The notes beneath the pieces are model-generated. The model worked only from the letters and a program-made list of their open reading frames with translations, was not told where the DNA came from and made no database searches. From Bordetella trematum (GTDB lineage Bacteria > Pseudomonadota > Gammaproteobacteria > Burkholderiales > Burkholderiaceae_B), in contig NZ_FKBR01000035.1 in assembly GCF_900078335.1 (NCBI RefSeq), positions 171,667 to 235,666 on the forward strand: a DNA stretch of 64,000 nt, given 5' to 3'. The position numbers and the translations under genes are program-made. Shown here piece by piece: positions 1-8,648 of the stretch. Position 1 is the stretch's first letter. The number at the start of each line of letters is the position of its first letter.

Positions 1-3000
1 GCGATGGCTGCGCCGCCGGCTGCGCGGATGTCTTGCGCAGCGGAGCGCGAGGCAGCGCCGAGATACAGGCGTGGCATGAGCAGGGTCTGGCCTTGGTGCT
101 CGACCTTTACGTACCACACGATGTCGCGGTCGAGCTGGTCGAGTTGGTGGCGAGTCAGGGGCTGGCCCACCACCAGGCCCAGACGCGCATGTACCTGGGC
201 GGCGTTGTCCAGGTATTGCTTGGCGCGTGTCGAACCGTGCTGCGCCTGGCGCGCGGACTGCGCGCCCAGCTGGCGCTCGGCCTGACGGTTGATGAGCGTG
301 GTGTCAAAGACGTCGTCGCCGCCGACATACTGGCGTGCATGGGGTTTGTAGCCGATCTGCTCGAAGAAATAGGCAGAACCATAAAAGCGCTGCGGATCGA
401 TGAATTTCAGGCGCGTTTCGTAGTAGGGCTCAGGTGCCTGGCCGGTCATCGTGCCGTGCGCAAAGAGATGCGGGTTGGCGAGCGTGTCGTGCAATGCATC
501 GAGCAGGGCGTCCGTGCGCAGGCTCTCGGGGCGGCGCAGGGGCTTGCCCGTAAAGTCATCGCGCTCGGCGGGGGTGTTGTCGGCGGTGTCGTCCGGAAGG
601 CGATTCCGGGCAGGATCGGCGGGCGGCAGCGGCGCGGGCGTTTGCGGGTGCGAGGGTGGCGCGGCAAGTTGGCCTGGCCAGTTCGCGCGGATCTGTTCGA
701 TGGTTGCGGACAGGGGGGCGTCGGGAAGCCGGGGCGCGGGCGTGCCTTGGACGTGATCGCCATTGCGCAAGCGGCCGTGCACGGTCACGCCGCCGAAGGC
801 GCCCAGTACCGTGCGCTGTTGGGGGTAATAGGCCAGGGAAGCGCCGCGCTCGCCGCGCTTGAATGCCTGCCATCGCGCAGAGCGCTCTTCGCGCGAGATG
901 CCGCGCCAGTCATCGCCCAGGGCCTGGGCAAGCACACCGGCCAGTTCGGGCGCGGTGCTCAGGTCAAACAAGGCGAGTGCATCGCTCAACCAGGTGTGGT
1001 TGTAGTTGTAGGCTACAAAAAGCGTGGTCCAGTTGTCGGTGCCGGCCAGCGAATAATCCAGCAGATCATAGAGTGACGCGTAGCGGCGGTCCTCCCAACT
1101 GGCCGAAGCCAGTGAGTCCCAGACCTGGCTGGTCAAGGGGCCGACTGCACGCAGGTAGTCACGCGTGGACATCCTGCGCGAGAGGCTCTGGTTGTCGACG
1201 TCGGCATCGATGCGCAACTGGCCGCCGGCCTCTATGCGGCCCTGGTTCAGGACCTGGTTGTGCTGCTGGCGGCGGCGGTGCTGGTTGATATCCAGATTGC
1301 CGCCGGCGAGGATCACCCCCGGGTCGGCGCGCAGGGTCGAGAGCAGACGCCCGGCGGTAAAGCCGGCGATCTCCAGGTGTACCCAGCGCAGGTCCCGATA
1401 GTGGGAGTAGCGGCGCTTGTCCAGGATGGCGCCCTGGCCCGGGTCGACCCACACCTGGCCCGAGAGCGTGGCGCGGTTCAACAGGCGCGGAGTGTCGATG
1501 CGCAGGTCGCCGTCGGCCTCGATGCGGCCCTGGCGATTGAGCAGTTGCCCGTTGGCCTCGATCGCCAGCGCGCCGCTGGAGGCGATCAGGCTGTGGATGC
1601 CGTTGTCCAATGTCTCTTGCACCTGCAGGCCGATGCCCTCGGCGCTCCAGAGCAGCGCGCGATCGTGGTTGCGCAGATTTCGCGCGGCTGAGGCCTGCAG
1701 CGTGCCGCCGGCCAGAATGGCATCGTGATTGTCCAGGTCGCCCTGCGTGGCGAGCAGAATCAGTTTGCCGGGCGTGGACAGTCCTTGTCGCAAGACCAGG
1801 CTGGGCGCGGAAATCGACAGCCGTTCCCTGCCCTCGGGCGCCTGGCCGGCGAGCTCCAGGGGCTGGGCGGAGTTCAGGGTCAGGTCGGCCGCCGCAATCC
1901 CGCCGCTGTTGCGATAGGACGTCAGGCGCAGCTGCGCCCGCTGCTTTGCGTGGATGTTGCCGCTGTTTTTCAGCGCCCCATCCAGAAAGGCGAAATCGCG
2001 GCCCGCGTCAAGCTGGCCGCTGTTGAGCAGCTGCGCGCTGTAGATGAAGAAATCCTGGCCCGCCGCCAGCGATCCGGTGTTATCCAGCGATTGCGCCACG
2101 TTCAGGAGCATATCGCCCTGGCTGCGCATATCGCCGGCATTCCGTGCGTCCATGCCCTGCAGCCGCAGCGTGTGCGCCTGGAGGCGGCCCTGGTTTTGCA
2201 ACTGCTGCAATTGCAGGTCGAGTTGTCCGCCCGTTTCGATGCGGCCCTCGTTGATCAGCGTCTGCGCCACCTGAACCCGCATCGCGCCGCGACTCTGCAG
2301 CTGCACCGCGTTGGCCAGGACACGGCTGCGCGCATTCAGCGTGCCGCCCGAGATGGTGCCGCGATTGGTGAGCGCGCCGGCTGCGAGCGCCATGCCGGCG
2401 CGGGCATCCAGGCTGCCGTCGTTGACGAGGGCCGTTCCGAGGTGGGCTTGCAGTGTGCCTTCGGTCTGCAGGCTGCCGGCGTTCTCCAGCCCCCCGGCTT
2501 GCAGGTCCAGGTGTTGCGCCGCGTGGATCGTGCCGGTGTTGCGCAGTCCGTCGCCCAGCCTGAGAAAGAGGCTGCCTTGCGCGGCATCGATACGGGCGTC
2601 GTTGTTCAAACGGCTGGCCAGGATCCTGACAGGGCCTTGCACCGCGATGGCATCGCCCCGCATCAGAATGTGCTCGCCGGCCTGCAGCGCGATGGCAGTT
2701 CCGCTCAAGAGCGCCGGGCCGGGGCGGATCGGCGCCTCCAGTTGCAGACTGCGGCCGGCCTGTACGTTGATGCCGCCTGCTGCATGGGCTGAGGCGAGGG
2801 TGATATCGCCGTCGGCCTGTATCAGCACATCGCTGGCCGAGAGCAAGGCGCCGGGCAGTCGCACGCCCGCGCCGCTGCCGCTGGCCACCAGCGTGATGTG
2901 ACTGCCGTGCATGGCGCCCACAGCCGAGCCGCTGATTTGTGCGGCAGGGGCTTGGCCGGGTAAGGCGGTGAGGCGATTTTCAAGCGGTTCCCAGGCATAA

Positions 3001-3737
3001 GAGCCGGCGTAGACGCCCAGACGCGCTCCGGATTGCCCGGCTGTCGAGCCGGGGCCGACCGGGCCGTGCAGCCGTACTTGCCGGGCGATGAGATCAAAGG
3101 TGCGCAGCCCGTCGGTATTGACGCCGGCCGGGCCGACTTCGATGGCGCCGGGGCCGGTGCGCAGGTACAGGTCAGGCCGACCTGGCTGGCTGGCCCCGGC
3201 CACCAGGCTCAGATTGCTGATATTGATGGTGGACACGCCATTGGCGTAAATGCCGTTGGGATTTGCAATGATGAGCGCGGCCTTGGGGCCGAAAACTTCC
3301 AGTGCGCCAGCCAGCCGGGACACCGCGCCGCCGGCCAGGACCTCGGCCAGGATGGTGCTGGCCTGCGTGTCGGGTCCGAGCCGGGGGTTTCTGGTGATAT
3401 AGCCGGCCAGCTGCGAGCGGCCGTCGTCCAGGCTGTTGTTGAAGACCGCTCCTGGGGCAGCCACCTGCAGATCGGGATAGCGGTTGTGCGACAGGCCTTG
3501 CGCATCGGCGGGCGCGATGTCGTAGACCGGCACGCCGTTGGCGGCGGTCTGCCGGGCCTGCGCTTGCGCCAGCAATGCCAAGGAGGAGAGCGCCAGGGTC
3601 AGGGTCAGCCGGTTGCGACGGCGGGCGCGGCGTGCTGCTCCTGCTGGAGCCCGGCCACGGGCTGCGTGAATTTCGGCCACCGGCACCATCTGTCCGGTAT
3701 GGATATGCAGGCGCAAGCGGTAGCAATTGCGATTCAT
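1..3737 (-). CDS. FhaB-like filamentous haemagglutinin (TpsA), partial: runs off left edge
   Basis: 5' end of a large two-partner-secretion exoprotein. I checked the frame codon by codon from the ATG at 3737 to the window edge: 1245 open codons without a stop. The N-terminus begins MNRNCYRLRLHIHTGQMVPV, an extended signal peptide (ESPR), with a hydrophobic core and cleavage after AQA near residue 62. A TPS (haemagglutination activity) domain follows, with FNNSLDDGRSQLAG, NPRLG and ANPNGIYANGVSTIN. Then come beta-helix repeats of the N-G-x-I/L-x-A type. Near 370-1100 there is clear similarity to the FhaB middle region (ALGDDWRGISREERSARWQAF; RFYGSAYFFEQIGYKP; FDTTL). In FhaB that block lies near residue 2100, here near 1120, so the repeat part is shorter. 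No tpsB gene lies upstream; the partner could be off-window or the FhaC-like gene at 16.6-18.2 kb. FhaL- or FhaS-type paralogue is possible. Secreted or surface adhesin by family. Confidence 0.9.
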   Translation of the reverse strand, partial: MNRNCYRLRLHIHTGQMVPVAEIHAARGRAPAGAARRARRRNRLTLTLALSSLALLAQAQARQTAANGVPVYDIAPADAQGLSHNRYPDLQVAAPGAVFNNSLDDGRSQLAGYITRNPRLGPDTQASTILAEVLAGGAVSRLAGALEVFGPKAALIIANPNGIYANGVSTINISNLSLVAGASQPGRPDLYLRTGPGAIEVGPAGVNTDGLRTFDLIARQVRLHGPVGPGSTAGQSGARLGVYAGSYAWEPLENRLTALPGQAPAAQISGSAVGAMHGSHITLVASGSGAGVRLPGALLSASDVLIQADGDITLASAHAAGGINVQAGRSLQLEAPIRPGPALLSGTAIALQAGEHILMRGDAIAVQGPVRILASRLNNDARIDAAQGSLFLRLGDGLRNTGTIHAAQHLDLQAGGLENAGSLQTEGTLQAHLGTALVNDGSLDARAGMALAAGALTNRGTISGGTLNARSRVLANAVQLQSRGAMRVQVAQTLINEGRIETGGQLDLQLQQLQNQGRLQAHTLRLQGMDARNAGDMRSQGDMLLNVAQSLDNTGSLAAGQDFFIYSAQLLNSGQLDAGRDFAFLDGALKNSGNIHAKQRAQLRLTSYRNSGGIAAADLTLNSAQPLELAGQAPEGRERLSISAPSLVLRQGLSTPGKLILLATQGDLDNHDAILAGGTLQASAARNLRNHDRALLWSAEGIGLQVQETLDNGIHSLIASSGALAIEANGQLLNRQGRIEADGDLRIDTPRLLNRATLSGQVWVDPGQGAILDKRRYSHYRDLRWVHLEIAGFTAGRLLSTLRADPGVILAGGNLDINQHRRRQQHNQVLNQGRIEAGGQLRIDADVDNQSLSRRMSTRDYLRAVGPLTSQVWDSLASASWEDRRYASLYDLLDYSLAGTDNWTTLFVAYNYNHTWLSDALALFDLSTAPELAGVLAQALGDDWRGISREERSARWQAFKRGERGASLAYYPQQRTVLGAFGGVTVHGRLRNGDHVQGTPAPRLPDAPLSATIEQIRANWPGQLAAPPSHPQTPAPLPPADPARNRLPDDTADNTPAERDDFTGKPLRRPESLRTDALLDALHDTLANPHLFAHGTMTGQAPEPYYETRLKFIDPQRFYGSAYFFEQIGYKPHARQYVGGDDVFDTTLINRQAERQLGAQSARQAQHGSTRAKQYLDNAAQVHARLGLVVGQPLTRHQLDQLDRDIVWYVKVEHQGQTLLMPRLYLGAASRSAAQDIRAAGGAAI

Positions 3738-4451
3738 GGTTCGAGCGATGTGGACGGGACCGCCGGCCATCGAGCACTGCGAGGAGAGTGGGCCGGTTGA
3801 AGGCGATCACATTACGTTCGGGGATGTGGTTTGGCTGTAGTCTGTCTCCGTGTTGGAAATATCCTGTGCCGCAAACGCTGGCGGCGTGGTCGCCGGCGGA
3901 CGACAGGCCTCAGGAACGAGCACTCTGCCAGAGACGGGAAGGGGCCGCGCGCGGCCACGCAAGCCGCCGGGGCCGCCTGCGCAAAGGGCGCGAGACATCG
4001 CTTGTTTGCAAGCGCGCAAGGCGGGCTGGAGCGGCCCGGTTTTTGCGCGGACGATTGACAGGCGACGCGGCTGCGAAATGGCTGTGCCGGCCTTGGCGTC
4101 GGCCCGCAAACGGGTGTTTGCGCGGTCGCCGAAATAGCCGGGGCGCAGCTGTCGTCAGGGGAGCGGGATTGTCCGGTTGCCCTGTTTCAGGACGATCTCC
4201 GGCAGGGGGGGCGTTCACACCGCGGGCCTGCGCATCTTGCGGCGGGTCTCGTCGGCGCAGCGGCAGGAGGGGTTTGATGCTGTTTCTATCAGAGCGCTGC
4301 AATAAGCTGTCCGGCCGGACAAGGTTCGTATTTCAGGGCATGCCTGCCGGCGAGCGCCGGGGGCGGCCCTGAAATACGAACGGCGCTCAAGTTTCCCCGC
4401 GGGGCCGGCAGTCGATCGGCTGATCGCTGGCCGGCTGCTGGGGATGCGGGA
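3738..4451. other. Non-coding stretch between fhaB-like gene and Bug gene
   Basis: About 710 bases with no convincing gene: the open frames here lack a ribosome binding site and have arginine/alanine/proline-rich, unstructured translations typical of GC-rich shadows. It must contain the promoter of the fhaB-like gene (reading leftwards) and the end of the Bug transcript. The part next to the adhesin start (about 3790-3860) is relatively AT-rich. Apart from the inverted repeat at 4324-4381 I see no clear element; I could not identify convincing BvgA heptads. Confidence 0.6.
4324..4381. repeat. 16-bp perfect inverted repeat (long hairpin)
   Basis: Left arm GTTCGTATTTCAGGGC at 4324-4339 and right arm GCCCTGAAATACGAAC at 4366-4381 are exact reverse complements, separated by 26 bases that are themselves GC-rich and partly self-complementary. 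It sits about 70 bases past the stop of the minus-strand Bug gene. There is no T-run on either side, so it is not a standard intrinsic terminator. It may be a processing or termination hairpin, or a protein-binding site. Confidence 0.7.
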
Positions 4452-5435
4452 TCAGTCGAGCTTGATGTTGCGCTTTTTCACGACATCGGCGGCCCAGTCG
4501 TACTGTTCCTTGATCTCCTTGGCGAACTCTTCAGGCGTGTTGCCCGACGGCGCCGAGCCCTGGTCGGCCAGCGTCTTGAGCACCTTGGGGTCCTTCAGGG
4601 CGATCACGGCCGCGTCGCGCAGCTTGGTCACGACTTCAGGCGGGGTGCCCTTGGGTGCCAGCAGGCCATACCACACGGGTTGGTTCAGCACCGGGAAACC
4701 GGCTTCGGCAAAGGTCGGGACATCCTTGATGGCGTCGATGCGCTCGGGCCACGCAATGGCCATGGCGCGCAGCTTGTCGGCCTGGATCTGCGGCATCGAG
4801 GAAGGCAGGTTGTCGAAGATCAGTTCGATCTGGCCGCCCACCGCATCGGCCACGGCCGGGCCGGCGCCTTTGTAGGGCACGTGGACGATATCGGTGTCGG
4901 TCGCCATCTTGAACGACTCGCCCATCAGGTGCAGCACGCTGCAGGTGCCCGAGCTGCCATAGGAGTACTTGCCCGGGTTCTTCTTCAGTTCTTCGAGGAA
5001 GCTGGCAAAGTCCTTGGCCGGGAACTTGGGATTGATCGCCACCACGTTGGCGGTATTGGCGAAATTGGTGACCGGCTGGAAGTCCTTGAGCGGGTCGTAG
5101 GGCAGGTCGTTCGGGCGGCAGGCCGGGTTGACGGCCATGGTCGACACCGTGGCGATCGACAGCGTGTAGCCATCCGGGGCCGCGCGTGCGGCTTCGGCCG
5201 CACCGATGGCGCCGCCTGCGCCACCCTTGTTCTCGACCACCATGGGCTGGCCCAGTTCCTGGCTCATGCGCTGCGTCACGATGCGGGCGATGATGTCGGT
5301 GGAACCGCCGGGCGCGAACGGCACGATCACGCGGATGGGTTTCTCGGGGTAACCCGCGGCTTGAACGCCGGCCACGCTGGCCAGGCCTGCGGCCAGGGCG
5401 ACAGCCTGGGCCAGGGGACGTAGTTTGATCATCAT
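4452..5435 (-). CDS. Bug/TctC-family periplasmic solute-binding protein
   Basis: A 327-residue tripartite-tricarboxylate-transporter-type binding protein. Signal peptide at residues 1-27 (MMIKLRPLAQAVALAAG..., ending VQAAG), then the family motifs YPEKPIRVIVPFAPGGSTDIIAR, VENKGGAGGAIG, APDGYTL and VPYKGAGPAVADAVGGQ. The start at 5435 is chosen because AGGAGG lies six bases upstream; a longer frame to 5594 would bury the signal peptide. Family members bind carboxylates or amino-acid derivatives in the periplasm. No TctA or TctB membrane gene is next to it, as is usual for the expanded Bug family of Bordetella. Substrate unknown. Single gene, divergent from the AEC permease at 5651. Confidence 0.93.
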   Translation of the reverse strand: MMIKLRPLAQAVALAAGLASVAGVQAAGYPEKPIRVIVPFAPGGSTDIIARIVTQRMSQELGQPMVVENKGGAGGAIGAAEAARAAPDGYTLSIATVSTMAVNPACRPNDLPYDPLKDFQPVTNFANTANVVAINPKFPAKDFASFLEELKKNPGKYSYGSSGTCSVLHLMGESFKMATDTDIVHVPYKGAGPAVADAVGGQIELIFDNLPSSMPQIQADKLRAMAIAWPERIDAIKDVPTFAEAGFPVLNQPVWYGLLAPKGTPPEVVTKLRDAAVIALKDPKVLKTLADQGSAPSGNTPEEFAKEIKEQYDWAADVVKKRNIKLD

Positions 5436-5650
5436 TGACTTCCTCCTGAAGAGCGCCTCCGCGTAGGGGGCTTTGATTTTTTGATTTTCCGCCTGTAGGC
5501 GGGTGGAGCTTATTGATGGCGGGAACGACCGTTGCTGACGGCATTTCCCTGATTTGGCGGCGTGCGCCTGACTGCGCAGAATAGCAGTAAACACCCGCAG
5601 CGCGGTAGCATTCGGACTCCCCCCTATTTACAATTTTTTTGCGCTGCGTC

Positions 5651-6547
5651 ATGTCCGTCGCTTTACTGGTTTTGCCGGATTTCCTGCTGGTCGCCCTCGG
5701 CTGGGCCTTGCGCCACCGGCTGGGATTTTCGCGGGAGTTCTTCGCGGGCTGCGAGCGGCTGGTGTATTTCGTGCTGTTTCCGGCCTTGCTGTTCCAGTCG
5801 ATTCTCAGCACGCCCATCACCGCCGGCAATGCGGTGCTGCTGTTGCAGGCCACGGCGGCAGTGATCGTCATCGGGCTGGCGCTGTCCTGGCTGGCCGCGC
5901 CGCTCTTGCGGCCCGATCCGGTCGCGCTCGCCTCGGCGGCCCAGTGCGGCTATCGCTTCAACACCTACATCAGCCTGGCGCTGGCGGCCAGTCTGGGCGG
6001 GCCGGCCGGCCAGACGGTGATGGCGCTCATCATCGGTTTCGCCGTGCCCATGACCAATGTGGCGGCGGTTTACGGGCTGGCGCGTCACAGCGGCAACAGT
6101 CTGCTGCGCGAGCTGGCCCGCAATCCCCTGGTGCTGTCCACGCTGACGGGGCTGGCCTGCAATCTGGCCGGCTTCACGCTGCCGGGTCCGGTGGACACGC
6201 TGCTGGCCCGGCTGGGCGCAGCGGCCATCGCGCTGGGCATCATCTGCGTCGGCGCGGGTCTGGCCTGGGAGGGCGGCCGAGGCCATGGACGCCTGATTTC
6301 CTGGATGCTGGTCGTGAAGCTGTTGCTCTTGCCCGCAGTCGGGCTGGGCGTGGCGCAGGTGCTGGGCCTGCCTGCGCTGGAGGCGCGCATGCTGTTGATT
6401 TTCTCGGCCGTGCCGACCGCCTCGGCGGCCTACGTGCTGGCCATGAGGATGGGGGGCGACGGTCGCATGGTGGCCCTGCTGATCTCGCTGGGCACCCTGT
6501 TGTCGGCCGTCTCCATTCCCGTGTGGCTGCTGGTGAGCGCGCCCTGA
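5651..6547 (+). CDS. AEC-family (auxin efflux carrier-like) permease
   Basis: A 298-residue, very hydrophobic protein with about ten predicted transmembrane segments. Family features include a N-terminal half beginning LPDFLLVALGWAL, a polar break around YRFNTYISLALA, the central NPLVLSTLTGLACNL, and a C-terminal VPTASAAYVLAMRMGGD followed by ALLISLGTLLSAVSIPVWL. Known members move malate, malonate or other small carboxylates across the inner membrane; the substrate here cannot be told. Start at the ATG 5651; a TTG at 5639 is in frame, but neither has a clear ribosome binding site. A TACAAT at 5629-5634 could be a -10 giving a very short leader. Divergent from the Bug gene, so the two may share regulation. 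Its 3' end faces fumC 19 bases away. Confidence 0.9.
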   Translation: MSVALLVLPDFLLVALGWALRHRLGFSREFFAGCERLVYFVLFPALLFQSILSTPITAGNAVLLLQATAAVIVIGLALSWLAAPLLRPDPVALASAAQCGYRFNTYISLALAASLGGPAGQTVMALIIGFAVPMTNVAAVYGLARHSGNSLLRELARNPLVLSTLTGLACNLAGFTLPGPVDTLLARLGAAAIALGIICVGAGLAWEGGRGHGRLISWMLVVKLLLLPAVGLGVAQVLGLPALEARMLLIFSAVPTASAAYVLAMRMGGDGRMVALLISLGTLLSAVSIPVWLLVSAP

Positions 6548-6566
6548 GGCGCGCCCGGCCGCCGGC

Positions 6567-7964
6567 TTACCTGGCCGGCTTGGCGTTGGTCATGTCGGCA
6601 GGCACGACCCATTGGGCAAACTGGGTCTCGGTGACATGCCCCAGCGCCAGCGCCGCTTCCTTGAGCGAGAGGCCTTCCTTGTGGGCCTTCTTGGCGATCT
6701 GGGCGGCCTTGTCGTAGCCGATATGCGGATTGAGCGCGGTCACCAGCATCAGCGAGCGATCCACCAGTTCGGCGATGCGTTCGCGGTTGGGTTCGATCCC
6801 CTGCGCGCAGTGCGCATCGAAGCTGGCCAGCCCGTCGGTCAGCAGGCGCACCGATTGCAGGAAGTTGTGGATCACCAGCGGCTTGTAGACGTTGAGTTCG
6901 AAGTTGCCGCTCGCGCCGCCGATGTTGATCGCCACGTCGTTGCCCATGACCTGCGCCGACAGCATGGTGAGCGCCTCGCACTGGGTGGGGTTCACCTTGC
7001 CCGGCATGATGGAGCTGCCCGGTTCGTTTTCCGGGATGCTGATCTCGCCCAGGCCAGAACGCGGGCCGCTGGCCAGCCAGCGCACGTCATTGGCGATCTT
7101 CATGGCGCCGGCCGCCAGGGTCTTGAGCGCGCCGTGGGCGAACAACAGCCCCTCGTGCGAGGCCAGGGCCTGGAATTTGTTGGGCGCCGACACAAAGGCC
7201 ACGCCGGTCGCCTTGGCCAGCGCAGCCGCCACGCGGGTGCCGAATTCCGGATGGGCGTTCAGGCCCGTGCCCACGGCCGTGCCGCCGATGGCGAGCTGAT
7301 GCAGCGCCGGCAGCGTGGCGAGGATCTGCGATTCGGCCAGATCCAGCTGGGCGACCCAGCCGGAGATTTCCTGGCCCAGCGTCAGCGGCGTTGCGTCCTG
7401 CAGGTGGGTGCGGCCGATCTTCACGATGTCGAAGAACTCGGCGCTTTTCCGCGCCAGGGTGGCGCGCAGCGTCTTGAGGGCAGGCAGCAGATGCTGCTCG
7501 AGCTGCACGGCGGCCGCCACGTGCATGGCGGTGGGGAAGGTGTCATTGGACGACTGGCCCCGGTTGACCTGATCGTTGGGATGCACCTTGCGGCCTTCGC
7601 CGCGTTCGCCGCCCAGGATCTCCGAGGCGCGGTTGGCGAGCACCTCGTTCATGTTCATGTTGCTCTGGGTGCCCGACCCCGTCTGCCAGACCGACAGGGG
7701 GAATTCGTCGGGCCACTTTCCGGCGATGACCTCGTCGGCGGCGGCGATGATGCCCTTGGCCACCTCCGGGTCCAGTTCGCCCAGTTCGGCATTGACCTGG
7801 GCGGCGGCGCGCTTGAGCTGAGCCATCGCGGTGACCAGCGGCACAGGCATCCTTTCGGTGGAAATGGCGAAGAAATGCAGCGAACGCTGCGTCTGCGCGC
7901 CCCACAGATGATCGGCGGGCACATCGATGGGGCCGAAAGTATCTTTTTCGGTGCGGGTCTTCAT
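6567..7964 (-). CDS. fumC: Class II fumarate hydratase (fumarase C)
   Basis: A 465-residue fumarase/aspartase-superfamily enzyme that hydrates fumarate to L-malate in the TCA cycle, in the cytoplasm. Seen in the sequence: [18 protein letters not shown] near residue 100, [14 protein letters not shown] in the middle, and the superfamily signature [11 protein letters not shown] near residue 316 carrying the catalytic serine loop. Length is normal for FumC. The start at 7964 ([11 protein letters not shown]) is preceded by GGAG eight bases upstream; a frame extension to 8021 has no family similarity. Transcribed alone, divergent from tsaE at 8112. The class II, iron-independent type. Confidence 0.97.
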   Translation of the reverse strand: MKTRTEKDTFGPIDVPADHLWGAQTQRSLHFFAISTERMPVPLVTAMAQLKRAAAQVNAELGELDPEVAKGIIAAADEVIAGKWPDEFPLSVWQTGSGTQSNMNMNEVLANRASEILGGERGEGRKVHPNDQVNRGQSSNDTFPTAMHVAAAVQLEQHLLPALKTLRATLARKSAEFFDIVKIGRTHLQDATPLTLGQEISGWVAQLDLAESQILATLPALHQLAIGGTAVGTGLNAHPEFGTRVAAALAKATGVAFVSAPNKFQALASHEGLLFAHGALKTLAAGAMKIANDVRWLASGPRSGLGEISIPENEPGSSIMPGKVNPTQCEALTMLSAQVMGNDVAINIGGASGNFELNVYKPLVIHNFLQSVRLLTDGLASFDAHCAQGIEPNRERIAELVDRSLMLVTALNPHIGYDKAAQIAKKAHKEGLSLKEAALALGHVTETQFAQWVVPADMTNAKPAR

Positions 7965-8111
7965 GGTCACGGCTCCGTAACGGCAACGATGCCCTTCGAG
8001 CCAGGAGGGCTCAAACGGCAATGAGAATCACTATTAACCCGAAAGCGTAGCAGAAAGCCGCCGCTTTCTATAATCCAGCTTATCGATTGTTTTACCACCG
8101 GCCCGCCGCTC

Positions 8112-8648
8112 ATGTCCGAACCCCTTGCCCAGCTCGATCTGCATCTGCCTGACGAACACGCCACCGATGCGTTGGCGGCTCAACTGGCCCCCCTGCTGGA
8201 TGGCCATAGCGGTCCGGCCGGGGGCCGGATCCACCTGCGCGGCGACCTGGGCGTGGGCAAAACCGCCTTCACCCGGGCACTGTTGCGCGCCAGCGGCGTA
8301 GAGGGACGAATCAAGAGTCCAACGTACGCGCTGCTTGAAAGCTATAAAGTTTCTAACTTATACTTCTATCACTTTGATTTTTATAGACTTAGCGATCCGC
8401 GCGAATGGTTGGACGCCGGTTTCCGTGATTTACTGCGTGACGACGCGGTCATTCTCATCGAATGGCCGGAGCGGGCAGGGACACTTTTGCCCCCCCCTGA
8501 TCTGGAAATCTGCCTCATCCATACCGACCCTGGACGCGACGCAACGCTGATTGCCCATACTGCCAGAGGACAAACATGGTTAAACGCGATTGTCCCTCCG
8601 ACAGCGGCGCGCCCCTCGCGCCGCGTGCCGCCACGCGCCGACGCCTGA
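8112..8648 (+). CDS. tsaE: tRNA t6A biosynthesis ATPase TsaE
   Basis: A 178-residue TsaE/YjeE protein, the ATPase that supports TsaB-TsaD-TsaC in making threonylcarbamoyl-adenosine at position 37 of ANN-decoding tRNAs. Walker A is GDLGVGKTAF at residues 44-53; the family motifs SPTYALLESY and YHFDFYRLSDP follow, then VILIEWPERA. About 20 residues at the C-terminus are basic and extra, and the last 73 bases overlap the start of amiC in another frame. Bases 8337-8400 are strikingly AT-rich for this genome although the protein motif there is conserved. The tsaE-amiC order is common in betaproteobacteria. Confidence 0.95.
   Translation: MSEPLAQLDLHLPDEHATDALAAQLAPLLDGHSGPAGGRIHLRGDLGVGKTAFTRALLRASGVEGRIKSPTYALLESYKVSNLYFYHFDFYRLSDPREWLDAGFRDLLRDDAVILIEWPERAGTLLPPPDLEICLIHTDPGRDATLIAHTARGQTWLNAIVPPTAARPSRRVPPRADA

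Noticed and set aside
33..1076. 347-codon plus-strand frame
   Set aside because: Complement of the fhaB-like gene, whose minus-strand translation matches FhaB motifs throughout.
3910..4302. Possible 130-residue minus-strand gene in the gap
   Set aside because: Arg/Pro/Ala-rich, no ribosome binding site, overlapping frames of equal length on the other strand.
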